Source: JALZAQ01 sp038253885
Lineage (GTDB): Bacteria; Gemmatimonadota; Gemmatimonadetes; Gemmatimonadales; Gemmatimonadaceae
DNA: 64,000 nucleotides
Assembly (NCBI GenBank): GCA_038253885.1
Contig: JBBSGP010000015.1
Coordinates: 1 to 64,000, forward strand
Direction: 5' to 3'
The notes under the pieces are model-generated. The model ran no database searches. It worked only from the letters and a program-made list of their open reading frames with translations, and was not told the origin of the DNA. The position numbers and the translations under genes were made by a program. Position 1 is the first letter of the stretch, and each line of letters starts with the position of its first letter. This document shows, piece by piece, positions 42,213-50,656 of this stretch.

Positions 42213-44729
42213 ATGCCCCTCCATCCCGTCCCCGAGCTGCTTTCCCCCGCGGGGTCGCTCGACGCCGTGCGCGCCGCCGTGGCGAACGGTGCCGACGCGG
42301 TGTATCTGGGCGCCGAGCGCTTCAACGCGCGCGACAAGGGGGCCCAGCTCACGATGGCCGAGCTGGAGGAGGCCTGTCGCCTGGCGCACGGTCGCGGGCG
42401 ACGGATCTACCTCACGCTCAACACGCTGGTCAAGCCAGCCGAGCTAGCGGACGCGCTGTTGCTCCTCGGCGATGCCATTGATCGCGGAGTCGATGCGGCC
42501 ATCGTCCAGGATCTCGGATTGGTCCGACTGATCCACCAAGTCTTTCCGGGCTTCGAGGTGCACGGCTCGACCCAGATGAGCATCCACGACGTCGCAGGCG
42601 CTGCCGTGATGCGCGATCTGGGTGTCCAGCGAGTGGTACTGGCCCGCGAGAACTCGCTCGAGGACATCCGAGCCATTCACGCGGCCGTGCCTGAGCTGGG
42701 GCTCGAGAGCTTTGTGCACGGTGCTCTCTGTATTTCCTATTCGGGACAGTGCTACATGTCGGGGCTGATCTCGGAGAGGAGCGCGAACAGGGGCTCATGC
42801 GCGCAGTCGTGCCGAAAGGATTACACCCTCGCTGACGCGCGCACCGGCGAGCAGCTTGACGCCGGCTTCCTCATCTCGGCCAGAGATCTTGCTGCACACG
42901 ACCAGCTCAACGACATCGCCGATGCCGGAGTGATCTGCCTCAAGATCGAGGGTCGCAAGAAGAAGCCGGAGTATGTCGCGACCGTCACCCATACGTACCG
43001 CGATCTTCTGTCCGCGGTCGCCCGGGGTGAGCGCGCGCACGCCTCGCCCGATGCAGCGCGCGATCTGGTGCAGATCTTCAGTCGGGGCTTCACCGCGGGT
43101 GCTCTGGGTGGGTGCGTCGGGCGGGACTACGTCACGCGGGACCATCCGGACAACCGCGGCTTGCTCGTTGGAACGGTGATGAGCTGCGATCGCGCCGATC
43201 TGGTAATCGACGTGACCGAGCCGATCGCCGCCGGCGACGGATTGGGTTTCGAGCCGCCGCCCGGCGTGGCCGGAGAGAGCGTGGGATTCACCGTCGGCGA
43301 CATCCGAACGATCGGCACGCAGTCCGGTACCGTGCGACAGATTCTGTCGACCCGGATCCCGGTGCCGGCCGGCTGGCATGTCCTCAGGAGCTCGCACGCG
43401 GCGCTCATGGATCGCGCCCGAGACAGCTTCTCCGCGCTATCGGTGGATTCGCCTCGGCGCCGCACCCGGTTGGACACGCGGATCTTTGGAACGGCGGGCG
43501 CGCACCTCCGGGTTGTCTTCACGGCCGGCGACGACTCCGTCACCGAGCGGAGCGCATCGCAGCTCGCGACGGCAAAGAAGCGGCCGCTCGACGCAGGTCA
43601 GCTGCGAGAGCAACTCGGACGACTCGGCGACACGCCATTCGCGCTCGGCGCACTGGATGTGAGTGGCCTGAGTCCGGGGCTGTTCCTTCCCGTGAGCGAG
43701 CTCAATAGCATCCGCCGCCGCGCCACGGAGCAGCTGATGGAACGACGCGATTGGGCGATCCAGGCGCGTCGCGACGAGCGCCGGGAACGCGTGGAAGCCT
43801 CTGTCTCGCAACGGTCGCCGGAGACGCGCCGCGCGGTGGCGGGCCGTTCAGATCGCTCCCCCTTCGGGCTGGCGGCCGAGGTCTTCCAGCTCGACGACGC
43901 TCGCGTCAGCGCCGCTTCCGGGGCAACCGATGTCGTTCTCGATCCGTTCCTGCGCCATCCGCTTCCGCCGGTGACACGGGTCCGCGCGCTGGCCGCCGAG
44001 CTGGCGGCGCGAGGGGTCGGCTTTCGCCTGCGCACTCCCACCATCGTCCGACCCACCGAGCGCCGTGCCCTGCAGAAATGGCTCGACCTGGACGTGCCCA
44101 TGCTGACAGGACACCTCGGGCTGATGGCCGAGCTGGCGGCTGCCGGGCGGGACGTCGTGGCCGACTACGCCGTCAACTGCTTCAACCAGCACACCGCGGC
44201 GGAGCTTTTTCGGCTCGGTGCGGAGCGAATCACCCTCTCGGTGGAATTGACGGCTGAGGAGATGGTGCAGGTCAGCGCTCCTTGGCGCGGCTCGGGCTTC
44301 GAGGTGCTGCTGTACGGGCGTCCCGAAGGGATGACCATCGAGCACTGCGTTCTGTCGGCGGCCTTCGACCGCCAGCCAAAGAGCTGTCGCGACCTGTGCG
44401 TTCAGAAATATCCGGTGGTCGAGATCACGGATCCGGCGGGTTACTCGTTCGCGGTCGCTACCGACTCCGCGTGCCGCAACCGGCTTCTGCACTCCCGGCC
44501 GATCGAGGGATCGGAATACCTGCCGCGTCTCTGGGGCGCCGGCCTCCGCTCGTATCGGCTGTTGTTCAACGTGCCCGGCGATCCGCTCGCCGAGATCGTC
44601 TCCCACTATCGACGGGCCGTGAACGCGCTCGCCAGAGAGCAGGATGAGCCGTGGCCGGTCACCGTTGGCGGCATTCGTGAGCTCATGGAGTCCGGCTTCA
44701 CCCGCGGCCACTTCGCGCGTGCGGTGTAG
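42213..44729 (+). CDS. U32 family peptidase / prephenate-independent tRNA or ubiquinone hydroxylation-like protein
   Basis: The ATG at 42213 (MPLHPVPELLSPAGSLDAVRAAV) gives an 838-residue protein with the classic U32 opening PELLSPAGS, GADAVYLGAERFNAR, VHGSTQMSIHD, the signature ESFVHGALCISYSGQCYMSGLI with cysteines, and RGSCAQSCRKDY. The double-length form with a repeated U32-like C-terminal half (cysteines in CRDLCVQKYPVV) is like E. coli RlhA, which hydroxylates 23S rRNA; other members are TrhP and UbiU/UbiV. The exact role cannot be assigned. An in-frame start at 42114 would run through the terminator and is rejected. Confidence 0.88.
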   Translation: MPLHPVPELLSPAGSLDAVRAAVANGADAVYLGAERFNARDKGAQLTMAELEEACRLAHGRGRRIYLTLNTLVKPAELADALLLLGDAIDRGVDAAIVQDLGLVRLIHQVFPGFEVHGSTQMSIHDVAGAAVMRDLGVQRVVLARENSLEDIRAIHAAVPELGLESFVHGALCISYSGQCYMSGLISERSANRGSCAQSCRKDYTLADARTGEQLDAGFLISARDLAAHDQLNDIADAGVICLKIEGRKKKPEYVATVTHTYRDLLSAVARGERAHASPDAARDLVQIFSRGFTAGALGGCVGRDYVTRDHPDNRGLLVGTVMSCDRADLVIDVTEPIAAGDGLGFEPPPGVAGESVGFTVGDIRTIGTQSGTVRQILSTRIPVPAGWHVLRSSHAALMDRARDSFSALSVDSPRRRTRLDTRIFGTAGAHLRVVFTAGDDSVTERSASQLATAKKRPLDAGQLREQLGRLGDTPFALGALDVSGLSPGLFLPVSELNSIRRRATEQLMERRDWAIQARRDERRERVEASVSQRSPETRRAVAGRSDRSPFGLAAEVFQLDDARVSAASGATDVVLDPFLRHPLPPVTRVRALAAELAARGVGFRLRTPTIVRPTERRALQKWLDLDVPMLTGHLGLMAELAAAGRDVVADYAVNCFNQHTAAELFRLGAERITLSVELTAEEMVQVSAPWRGSGFEVLLYGRPEGMTIEHCVLSAAFDRQPKSCRDLCVQKYPVVEITDPAGYSFAVATDSACRNRLLHSRPIEGSEYLPRLWGAGLRSYRLLFNVPGDPLAEIVSHYRRAVNALAREQDEPWPVTVGGIRELMESGFTRGHFARAV

Positions 44730-44789
44730 AGGGTACGCGCGGGCTGGCGCGATGGCGCAACTCTCACGCCCCTTCCGCACCCTGTCGGG

Positions 44790-46874
44790 ATGACGCCGTC
44801 CTCTGCTGCCTCTTCGATCGACGAGGCCCGTCGGGTGCTCCGCACTCGATTCGGCTACGCGACCTTTCGCGCCGGCCAGGAGCAGGCGGTTTCGTCCGTG
44901 CTCGACGGCCGCGATACGCTGGTCATCCTGCCCACGGGCGGCGGAAAGTCGCTCTGCTTTCAGGTCCCGGCCCTGATGCTTCCGAAGCTGACGGTGGTGA
45001 TCTCGCCGCTCATCTCGCTCATGAAGGACCAGGTCGACGCGCTGGCCGCGCGGGGGCTTCCCGCTGCGTTCGTGAACTCGACGCTCACGACCAGCGAAGT
45101 CTCCGACCGTCTGGCCCGGGCGGAGCGCGGCGAGCTCAAGTTGCTCTACGTCGCACCGGAGAGGTTCGACGTGGGCCGAGTTGCCGAGCGACTCGGCGCC
45201 TCGGGAGTCTCCCTGCTCGCCGTGGACGAAGCGCATTGCGTGAGCGAGTGGGGTCACGATTTCCGGCCGAGCTACCTGAGGCTGCGTGCGGTGCGCGAGC
45301 GCCTGGGCATGCCACCGACGATCGCGCTGACGGCCACCGCCACCCCCGAGGTGCGCCGGGATATCGCGCGGCATCTGGATCTGCGCTCGCACGAGACCGT
45401 CATCACGGGATTCGATCGGCGCAATCTGCATTACCATGTGATCGGTACCCGCACCGACCGGGACAAGGACGATGCGCTGGCGGAGCTCCTCACGGCACGG
45501 ACGGGGCAGGCGATCGTGTACGCGTCGACGAGGCGGGCGGTCGAGCGCATAACGGGAACGCTGGAGAGCGCACGCATTCCGGTCGTCGCGTACCACGCGG
45601 GCCTCGACGATAGCCGCCGTCATGACGTGCAGAACGCCTTCATGCGCGAGGAAGTACGCGCGATCGTCGCCACGAATGCTTTCGGGATGGGAATCGACAA
45701 ACCGAACATTCGACTCGTCGTCCATCACGCCATGCCAGGGTCGCTGGAGGCCTATTACCAGGAGGCGGGACGAGCCGGGAGGGACGGCGAGCACTCTGAT
45801 TGCGTGCTCCTGCATGCGTTCCCGGATCGATTCACCCACGAGTTCTTCATCAAGAGCGCGAACCCCGACAGGAAGCGGGTGGAAGAGGTTTACGCCGCGC
45901 TGGGCCGCGTTGCCGATCGGACCGGCCTCATCTCGATGACCGCCGGCGATCTCGCGGCGCACATGCGAAGTGACATCAACGACCGCGAGGTGGAGTCGGC
46001 GATGCGCGTACTGGGTCAGGGTGGCGCGCTGCTGACGGAGCCATCGTCGCAGCCGCGTCTGTTCGTCCGACTGCTCGCCACGCCGGGACGGATCAAGCGG
46101 GAGCTGGTTGGCGACACGAGCGTGGAGCGCGATTTGTTGCGCGCGCTCTGGCGCGTTGCGGGAAGTCGCATCTACGACGGCGCCGCCATCGATGCCGACG
46201 GATTGCCGCCGGGCTTCGGCGGGGCATCGGGCGCGATTCCGGTACTGGAGCGACTGCAGGCCCAACAGTTCCTCTCGTGGGAGCGGATCGGCGGGGGAGT
46301 ACGACTTGTCGCCCCTCAGCGAGCGGGCCCTACCCGATCGGCGCTGGACGGCTTTCGCATCGACTGGGACGCACTCGCACGCCGCGAGCGCGCGGACACG
46401 GCGAAGCTGGAGGCCATGCAGCGCTATGCGTACGCCTCTGGCTGCCGCCGCGGATTCCTGCTGCGGTACTTCGGTGACCCGGCCGCCCAGCCACACTGCG
46501 ACGGCTGTGACAATTGTCTCGGAACCCACCAGCAGGTCGAGAGCGGTCGCAGCCGCGGGCCGCGAACCCGAGCGACGCGGAATCCGGCTCGCGCGCGCCA
46601 GAAGGATCAGTCGCCTGACGGACCGGAGCTTTCTCCGGCGGACGAGACGCTGGTCGGAGAGCTCAAGACCCTCCGCAGCCGGATCGCACGGGAGGACCGA
46701 GTCCCTGCGTACGTCGTGTTCCCCGACCGGACATTGCTCGAGATGGCAGCGCGCCGGCCGGCAACGGCGGCAGCGCTCCGGGCCGTGCGCGGCGTGGGGC
46801 CTGCCAAGCTGGATCGCTACGGGAAGTTGTTTCTCGACGTGATCCGCGCGGGCCGCGACCCAGAACCCGCCTGA
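44790..46874 (+). CDS. recQ: ATP-dependent DNA helicase RecQ
   Basis: RecQ unwinds DNA 3' to 5' in recombination and repair. The 694-residue protein has Walker A TGGGKS with Lys53, DEAH at 146-149 followed by CVSEWGHDFRPSY, motif VI QEAGRAGRDG, the zinc site (CRRGFLLRYFGD then CDGCDNC), a winged-helix region, and a C-terminal HRDC domain (about 615-690, LRSRIAREDRVPAYVVFPD). A low-complexity basic linker joins zinc/wing and HRDC parts. It begins 60 bases after the U32 gene and is followed by an acyl-CoA dehydrogenase after five bases. Confidence 0.95.
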   Translation: MTPSSAASSIDEARRVLRTRFGYATFRAGQEQAVSSVLDGRDTLVILPTGGGKSLCFQVPALMLPKLTVVISPLISLMKDQVDALAARGLPAAFVNSTLTTSEVSDRLARAERGELKLLYVAPERFDVGRVAERLGASGVSLLAVDEAHCVSEWGHDFRPSYLRLRAVRERLGMPPTIALTATATPEVRRDIARHLDLRSHETVITGFDRRNLHYHVIGTRTDRDKDDALAELLTARTGQAIVYASTRRAVERITGTLESARIPVVAYHAGLDDSRRHDVQNAFMREEVRAIVATNAFGMGIDKPNIRLVVHHAMPGSLEAYYQEAGRAGRDGEHSDCVLLHAFPDRFTHEFFIKSANPDRKRVEEVYAALGRVADRTGLISMTAGDLAAHMRSDINDREVESAMRVLGQGGALLTEPSSQPRLFVRLLATPGRIKRELVGDTSVERDLLRALWRVAGSRIYDGAAIDADGLPPGFGGASGAIPVLERLQAQQFLSWERIGGGVRLVAPQRAGPTRSALDGFRIDWDALARRERADTAKLEAMQRYAYASGCRRGFLLRYFGDPAAQPHCDGCDNCLGTHQQVESGRSRGPRTRATRNPARARQKDQSPDGPELSPADETLVGELKTLRSRIAREDRVPAYVVFPDRTLLEMAARRPATAAALRAVRGVGPAKLDRYGKLFLDVIRAGRDPEPA

Positions 46875-46879
46875 CCGAT

Positions 46880-48097
46880 ATGGATGACTCCCTTTATTTC
46901 AGCGAGCAGCATCTGGCCGTTCGCGACATGGTGCGTGACTTCGCCCAAACCGAGGTGGCGCCGGTGGCGGGGCGCCTGGATGCGGCCGGCGAGTTCCCGT
47001 GGGAAACGGTGAAACGCTTGGGCGAGTTGGGCCTCCTCGGCGTGCCATGGCCCGAGTCTCTGGGCGGCGCGGGGCTCGATTACCTCAGCTACATCATCGC
47101 CATTCACGAGATGGCGAAGGTGGATGCCTCGCACGCCATCACGATCTCGGCCCACACCACTCTCGGCACGTCGCCGATCATGAACTTCGGAACCGACGCG
47201 CAGCGACAGCGCTTTGTTCCTCTCCTTGCCAGCGGTCGGGTGCTCGGAGGATTCGGTTTGACGGAGCCAGGGGCCGGCAGCGACGCCGCGGGAACGGCGA
47301 CGACGGCCGTGCGCAAGAACGGCGGCTATGTCCTCAACGGCTCGAAGATCTTCATCACCCACGCGGGCGTCGGCGAGATTTTCGTCGTCACGGCCGTCAC
47401 GGCTCCGGGACAGGGCACCAAGGGAATCAGCTCGTTCATCCTCACCAAGGAGACCACCGATCTCGATCGAGTGCGCGACCTGGGCGTCGGCCACGACAGC
47501 TCGCTCGCGGTGATGCCGGGGTTTCGGGCCGGGAAGAAGGAGGACAAGCTCGGTTGGCGCGCGTCCGATACGCGAACCCTCCATTTCGATGACGTCGAGG
47601 TTCCGGCCGAGAATCTGTTGGGGGGCGAGGGGAAGGGCTTCGTGAATTTCATGAAGACCCTGGACTCGGGACGGATCGGGATCGCGGCATTGTCCCTCGG
47701 TATCGCGGACGGGGCCTTCGAGGAAGCGCTGCGCTACGCGTCCCAGCGCAGGCAGTTCGGTCAGGCGATCGCGTCGTTCCAGGGAATACAGTTCCAGCTT
47801 TCGGATATGGCGACCGAGATCGAAGCGGGCAAGCAGCTCGTCTTCCATGCGGCGTGGCTGGCACAGCACGGCAAGGCCTACCGCAAGGAAGCCGCGATGG
47901 CCAAGCTGTACTGTTCCGAGTTGTGCATGCGGGTCACCATCAAGGCGGTCCAGATCCATGGAGGTTACGGCTACACCAAGGACTACCCCGTCGAACGCAT
48001 GATGCGCGACGCGAAGATCTGCGAGATCGGTGAAGGCACGTCCGAGATCCAGCGCATCGTGATCGCGAGGCATCTGTTGCGGCAGCTGGACGACTGA
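46880..48097 (+). CDS. acyl-CoA dehydrogenase
   Basis: This is an FAD-dependent acyl-CoA dehydrogenase of the short/branched-chain type. The 405-residue protein has the FAD motif FGLTEPGAGSDAAG, KIFITHAG, RRQFGQAIASFQ, HGGYGYTKDYPVERMMRDAK and the catalytic glutamate in CEIGEGTSEIQR. An insertion in the middle beta domain (about 185-225, including VMPGFRAGKKEDKLGWRAS) is longer than usual. It sits five bases after recQ, with no pathway partner adjacent, but would serve the acyl-CoA pathways encoded elsewhere in the window. Confidence 0.93.
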   Translation: MDDSLYFSEQHLAVRDMVRDFAQTEVAPVAGRLDAAGEFPWETVKRLGELGLLGVPWPESLGGAGLDYLSYIIAIHEMAKVDASHAITISAHTTLGTSPIMNFGTDAQRQRFVPLLASGRVLGGFGLTEPGAGSDAAGTATTAVRKNGGYVLNGSKIFITHAGVGEIFVVTAVTAPGQGTKGISSFILTKETTDLDRVRDLGVGHDSSLAVMPGFRAGKKEDKLGWRASDTRTLHFDDVEVPAENLLGGEGKGFVNFMKTLDSGRIGIAALSLGIADGAFEEALRYASQRRQFGQAIASFQGIQFQLSDMATEIEAGKQLVFHAAWLAQHGKAYRKEAAMAKLYCSELCMRVTIKAVQIHGGYGYTKDYPVERMMRDAKICEIGEGTSEIQRIVIARHLLRQLDD

Positions 48098-48122
48098 CGT
48101 CTCATACGGTACTCCCGTGCGG

Positions 48123-48152
48123 TTGCCCTCACGGGATGTAGCAGCCTATACT
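48123..48152 (+). promoter_or_regulatory. predicted promoter of the rne/rng gene with long leader
   Basis: TTGCCC at 48123-48128, an 18-base spacer and TATACT at 48147-48152 (five of six consensus) give a plausible promoter. It would start a leader of about 420 bases before the RNase E/G ATG at 48582. Confidence 0.45.
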
Positions 48153-48581
48153 GAGGAAGCGCTGTCCGCCGCCGGCCATCGGGTCGGGCGCGGAGGGGGG
48201 CGGCGCACAAACGTGTCTTTTCCGCGGATGCCAAGACGGGCGACTCGCGCCTGGCATCCGCGCACATTGCTGGGGACCGGGCGTTGGCATTGCTCGGCAT
48301 CCCACGCTTTCCGGTGCAGATGTCAGCAATCGACCGAACGATGTCCCGCTCAACTCCCGCGCGCCTCGCCCTGGCCATCCTGTTCGTCGGGTGTCTGTGG
48401 GTGAAGAGCGTCGTCGGGTCGGGCATATCGTTCACGGTCCGGGGGACGGCTGTCGCCGCCCACCCGGGAGCCATCCGCTCCAGCGTGCTGCCACCGCATA
48501 TGGTGAGCGCCAGAACCCACGACGTACGCCATCCACTGGGGAGTGCCGAGTCGCCACTCGCCGGCAGGGGCGCGGACATCC
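48153..48581 (+). ncRNA. long untranslated leader of the RNase E/G gene with a strong hairpin
   Basis: The gap between the acyl-CoA dehydrogenase and RNase E/G is 484 bases, by far the longest in the window. It contains a perfect 11-bp inverted repeat (48223-48233 with 48252-48262, CGCGGATGCCA/TGGCATCCGCG) whose 18-base loop can form a further GGCG/CGCC stem. No T-run follows, so it is not a terminator. RNase E autoregulates through a structured leader in E. coli, and this could be an analogous element. A hydrophobic reading frame beginning at 48341 runs into the RNase gene in another frame and is judged unlikely. Confidence 0.45.
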
Positions 48582-50135
48582 ATGAAGCGAGAGATACTGA
48601 TAAACGCGAGCCAGAGGGAAACCCGTGTCGCCATCCTGGAGGATGATCAGCTCGTCGAGATGATGGTGGACCGTCCGGACACGCGCCGGATGGTCGGTGA
48701 TATCTACCTCGGTCGAGTGGAAGGGGTGCTCCCCGGCATCCAAGCGGCGTTCGTGGACATCGGAACGGAGAAGAGCGCCTTTCTGCACGCCTCGGATCTC
48801 GTCTATCCAGAGGATGGCGAGGGAGATGAGGAGGGGGTGGAGGAAGGCGAGGAGGAGGAGGAGGACGAGCAGCGCGGGCGTCGTGCCAAGGCGCCTCCCA
48901 TCCAGGACGCGCTCAAGCGCGGGCAGGACGTGCTCGTCCAGGTGTCCAAGGAGCCGATCTCCACCAAGGGACCGCGCGTCACGGCCCAGATCTCGATGGC
49001 GGGCCGCTTTCTCGTCTTCATGCCGTTCGCCTCGCGCGTGGGAGTGAGCCGGAAGATCGGCGACCGGGAGGAGCGGCGTCGCCTCCGCGATCAGGTGCAG
49101 AGCGTGCTGCCCAAGGATGCCGGCGGCGTGATCGTTCGCACTGTTGGCGAGGATGTGACTCAGGAGACGTTCGAGCGCGAGCTGCGCACGCTGATGGCTC
49201 AGTGGAAGCGGATCAAGCGAAAAACGCACTTCATGCGGGCGCCGGCATTGGTGCACCGGGAGACCGGACTCACCCGCGGCATCATCCGCGACCTGTTCAG
49301 CACCAAAGTGGACAAGCTCACCGTGGACTCGAGACAGGTTCACGCCGAGATCGCGGAGTACCTCAAGGGCATCGCGCCCGAGCTATTGGAGCGCGTTGAG
49401 CTCTATGAAGAGGCCGTGCCCCTGTTCGACAAGACGAACATCGAGCGTGAGATTCGCGACCTGTTCAAGCGGCGCTGCGAGCTCCCCTCCGGCGGCTCCC
49501 TGATCATCGAGCAGACCGAGGCTCTGGTCTCGATCGACGTGAACTCGGGCCGCTACACCGGCAAGAAGGATCCGGAGAAGACAATCTTCAAGACGAACAC
49601 GGAGGCGGCGCGGGAGGTCGCGCGCCAGATCCGGCTGCGCGACATCGGCGGGATCATCGTCTGCGATTTCATCGACATGGAGACGAAGGCGAATCGTGAC
49701 AAGGTTCTCCAGGAGTTGCGGACGCACCTCGGCCGGGATCGGGCGCGTACAAAGGCGTTCGCAATCAGCGAGCTCGGGTTGATCGAGATGACGCGCCAGC
49801 GCGTGCGACCGAGCCATCTCCACAGCATGACGGATGCATGTCCGACCTGCAGTGGCACCGGTCGCGTGTTCACTCCGGAGGCGATGGCGCGGCGAGTGGA
49901 ACGCTCCGTCAAGCGCATCGCCGTGGAGGGAAAGAAGGATAACCTCGTGGTGCGACTGCATCCCGACGTGGCGCTGTATCTGCTCCAGGAGGAGAAGGAT
50001 TTCGTGCGCAAGCTCGAGAAGGGGGCTGGGTTCACGCTCGAGCTGCGCGATGATCCGCTCCTCAAACCCGACGAGTTCAAGCTCGTGGTCAAGGGCGCGG
50101 AGCGGGACGTCACCGGTCAGTACGCGGTCGCCTGA
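48582..50135 (+). CDS. rng: ribonuclease E/G family endoribonuclease
   Basis: This single-strand-specific endoribonuclease processes rRNA and degrades mRNA. The 517-residue protein starts MKREILINASQRETRVAILE at the ATG at 48582. Its S1 domain (about 37-135) is split by a highly acidic insertion at about 77-98. The catalytic aspartates are Asp319 (VSIDVNSGR) and Asp362 (CDFIDME). The zinc-link cysteines are Cys420 and Cys423 (CPTCSGTG). The long C-terminal scaffold of E. coli RNase E is missing, so RNase G-type is the closer name. Its stop overlaps the next gene by one base. Confidence 0.94.
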   Translation: MKREILINASQRETRVAILEDDQLVEMMVDRPDTRRMVGDIYLGRVEGVLPGIQAAFVDIGTEKSAFLHASDLVYPEDGEGDEEGVEEGEEEEEDEQRGRRAKAPPIQDALKRGQDVLVQVSKEPISTKGPRVTAQISMAGRFLVFMPFASRVGVSRKIGDREERRRLRDQVQSVLPKDAGGVIVRTVGEDVTQETFERELRTLMAQWKRIKRKTHFMRAPALVHRETGLTRGIIRDLFSTKVDKLTVDSRQVHAEIAEYLKGIAPELLERVELYEEAVPLFDKTNIEREIRDLFKRRCELPSGGSLIIEQTEALVSIDVNSGRYTGKKDPEKTIFKTNTEAAREVARQIRLRDIGGIIVCDFIDMETKANRDKVLQELRTHLGRDRARTKAFAISELGLIEMTRQRVRPSHLHSMTDACPTCSGTGRVFTPEAMARRVERSVKRIAVEGKKDNLVVRLHPDVALYLLQEEKDFVRKLEKGAGFTLELRDDPLLKPDEFKLVVKGAERDVTGQYAVA

Positions 50136-50590
50136 TGCGCGCCCGGTGGGCGGTCGGCCTGGTGACGCTGGTCACGGCGTCCTCCTGCGCGAGCGGCGCT
50201 CCGGCTACGGGAAAGGCGGCAGATGGGGGCATCGCGGGCAATGCGGTGGTCGCATCGCCCGTCGATTCCTGCAGTCGGGCACGAGCCAATCTCAAGCGCT
50301 CCGCCGATTCATTGCTGGCCATCCCGCTGGCTACCTGGGCGAAGCAGCCGGGCAATGACTCGCTGATCGCCCAGGCCAGCGCGAACGGAAAGGTGCTGAT
50401 CTGGTTCGTCGTCGACACGACCGGCGTGCCGGACGTGAGCACGCTGAGGATACCGGGATCGCGCGACGCGGCCCTGCTGTCGCTGACGCGAGAGACGCTT
50501 GGCCAGATGCACTTCACAGCGGCGCAGGCGATGCCCGGATGTCCCGTGCGCATGCTCGTTTTCCAGCAGATTCACAGCGGCGCGCCCTGA
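50135..50590 (+). CDS. TonB_C-like domain lipoprotein or secreted protein
   Basis: The 151-residue protein starts with a signal peptide (MRARWAVGLVTLVTASSC) with a weak lipobox at Cys18. From about residue 70 it has the TonB C-terminal fold pattern: GKVLIWFVVDTTGVPDVSTLRI, then LTRETLGQMHFTAAQAMPGCPVRMLVFQ. There is no TonB membrane anchor or proline-rich spacer, so it is probably not an energy transducer. Such stand-alone TonB_C proteins are common in Bacteroidetes-like and Gemmatimonadota genomes. Function unknown. The ATG overlaps the RNase stop by one base. Confidence 0.75.
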   Translation: MRARWAVGLVTLVTASSCASGAPATGKAADGGIAGNAVVASPVDSCSRARANLKRSADSLLAIPLATWAKQPGNDSLIAQASANGKVLIWFVVDTTGVPDVSTLRIPGSRDAALLSLTRETLGQMHFTAAQAMPGCPVRMLVFQQIHSGAP

Positions 50591-50656
50591 CCGATCCAGC
50601 AGAGTGCGGGGCGCTGGCGCCGCTGTCACCCTCCGACCTTTTTCACGATCATTCGA

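Noticed and set aside
43848..46529. 893-codon open frame on the minus strand across the U32 peptidase and recQ
   Set aside because: It is antisense to two well-recognised genes, is rich in Arg/His/Gly typical of GC-rich shadow frames, and shows no family motif.
48223..48262. Hairpin as transcription terminator of the acyl-CoA dehydrogenase gene
   Set aside because: No T-run follows the stem in either direction, so it does not look like an intrinsic terminator.
48341..48646. Hydrophobic frame MSRSTPARLALAILFVG... in the rng leader
   Set aside because: It has a signal-like start but runs 65 bases into rng in another frame, has no ribosome-binding site or family motif, and the rest of the product is disordered. 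It is not excluded entirely.
50591..50645. Possible terminator before the M1 peptidase (GGCG/CGCC stem and TTTTT)
   Set aside because: The stem is only 4 bp and the T-run is more than 10 bases away from it.
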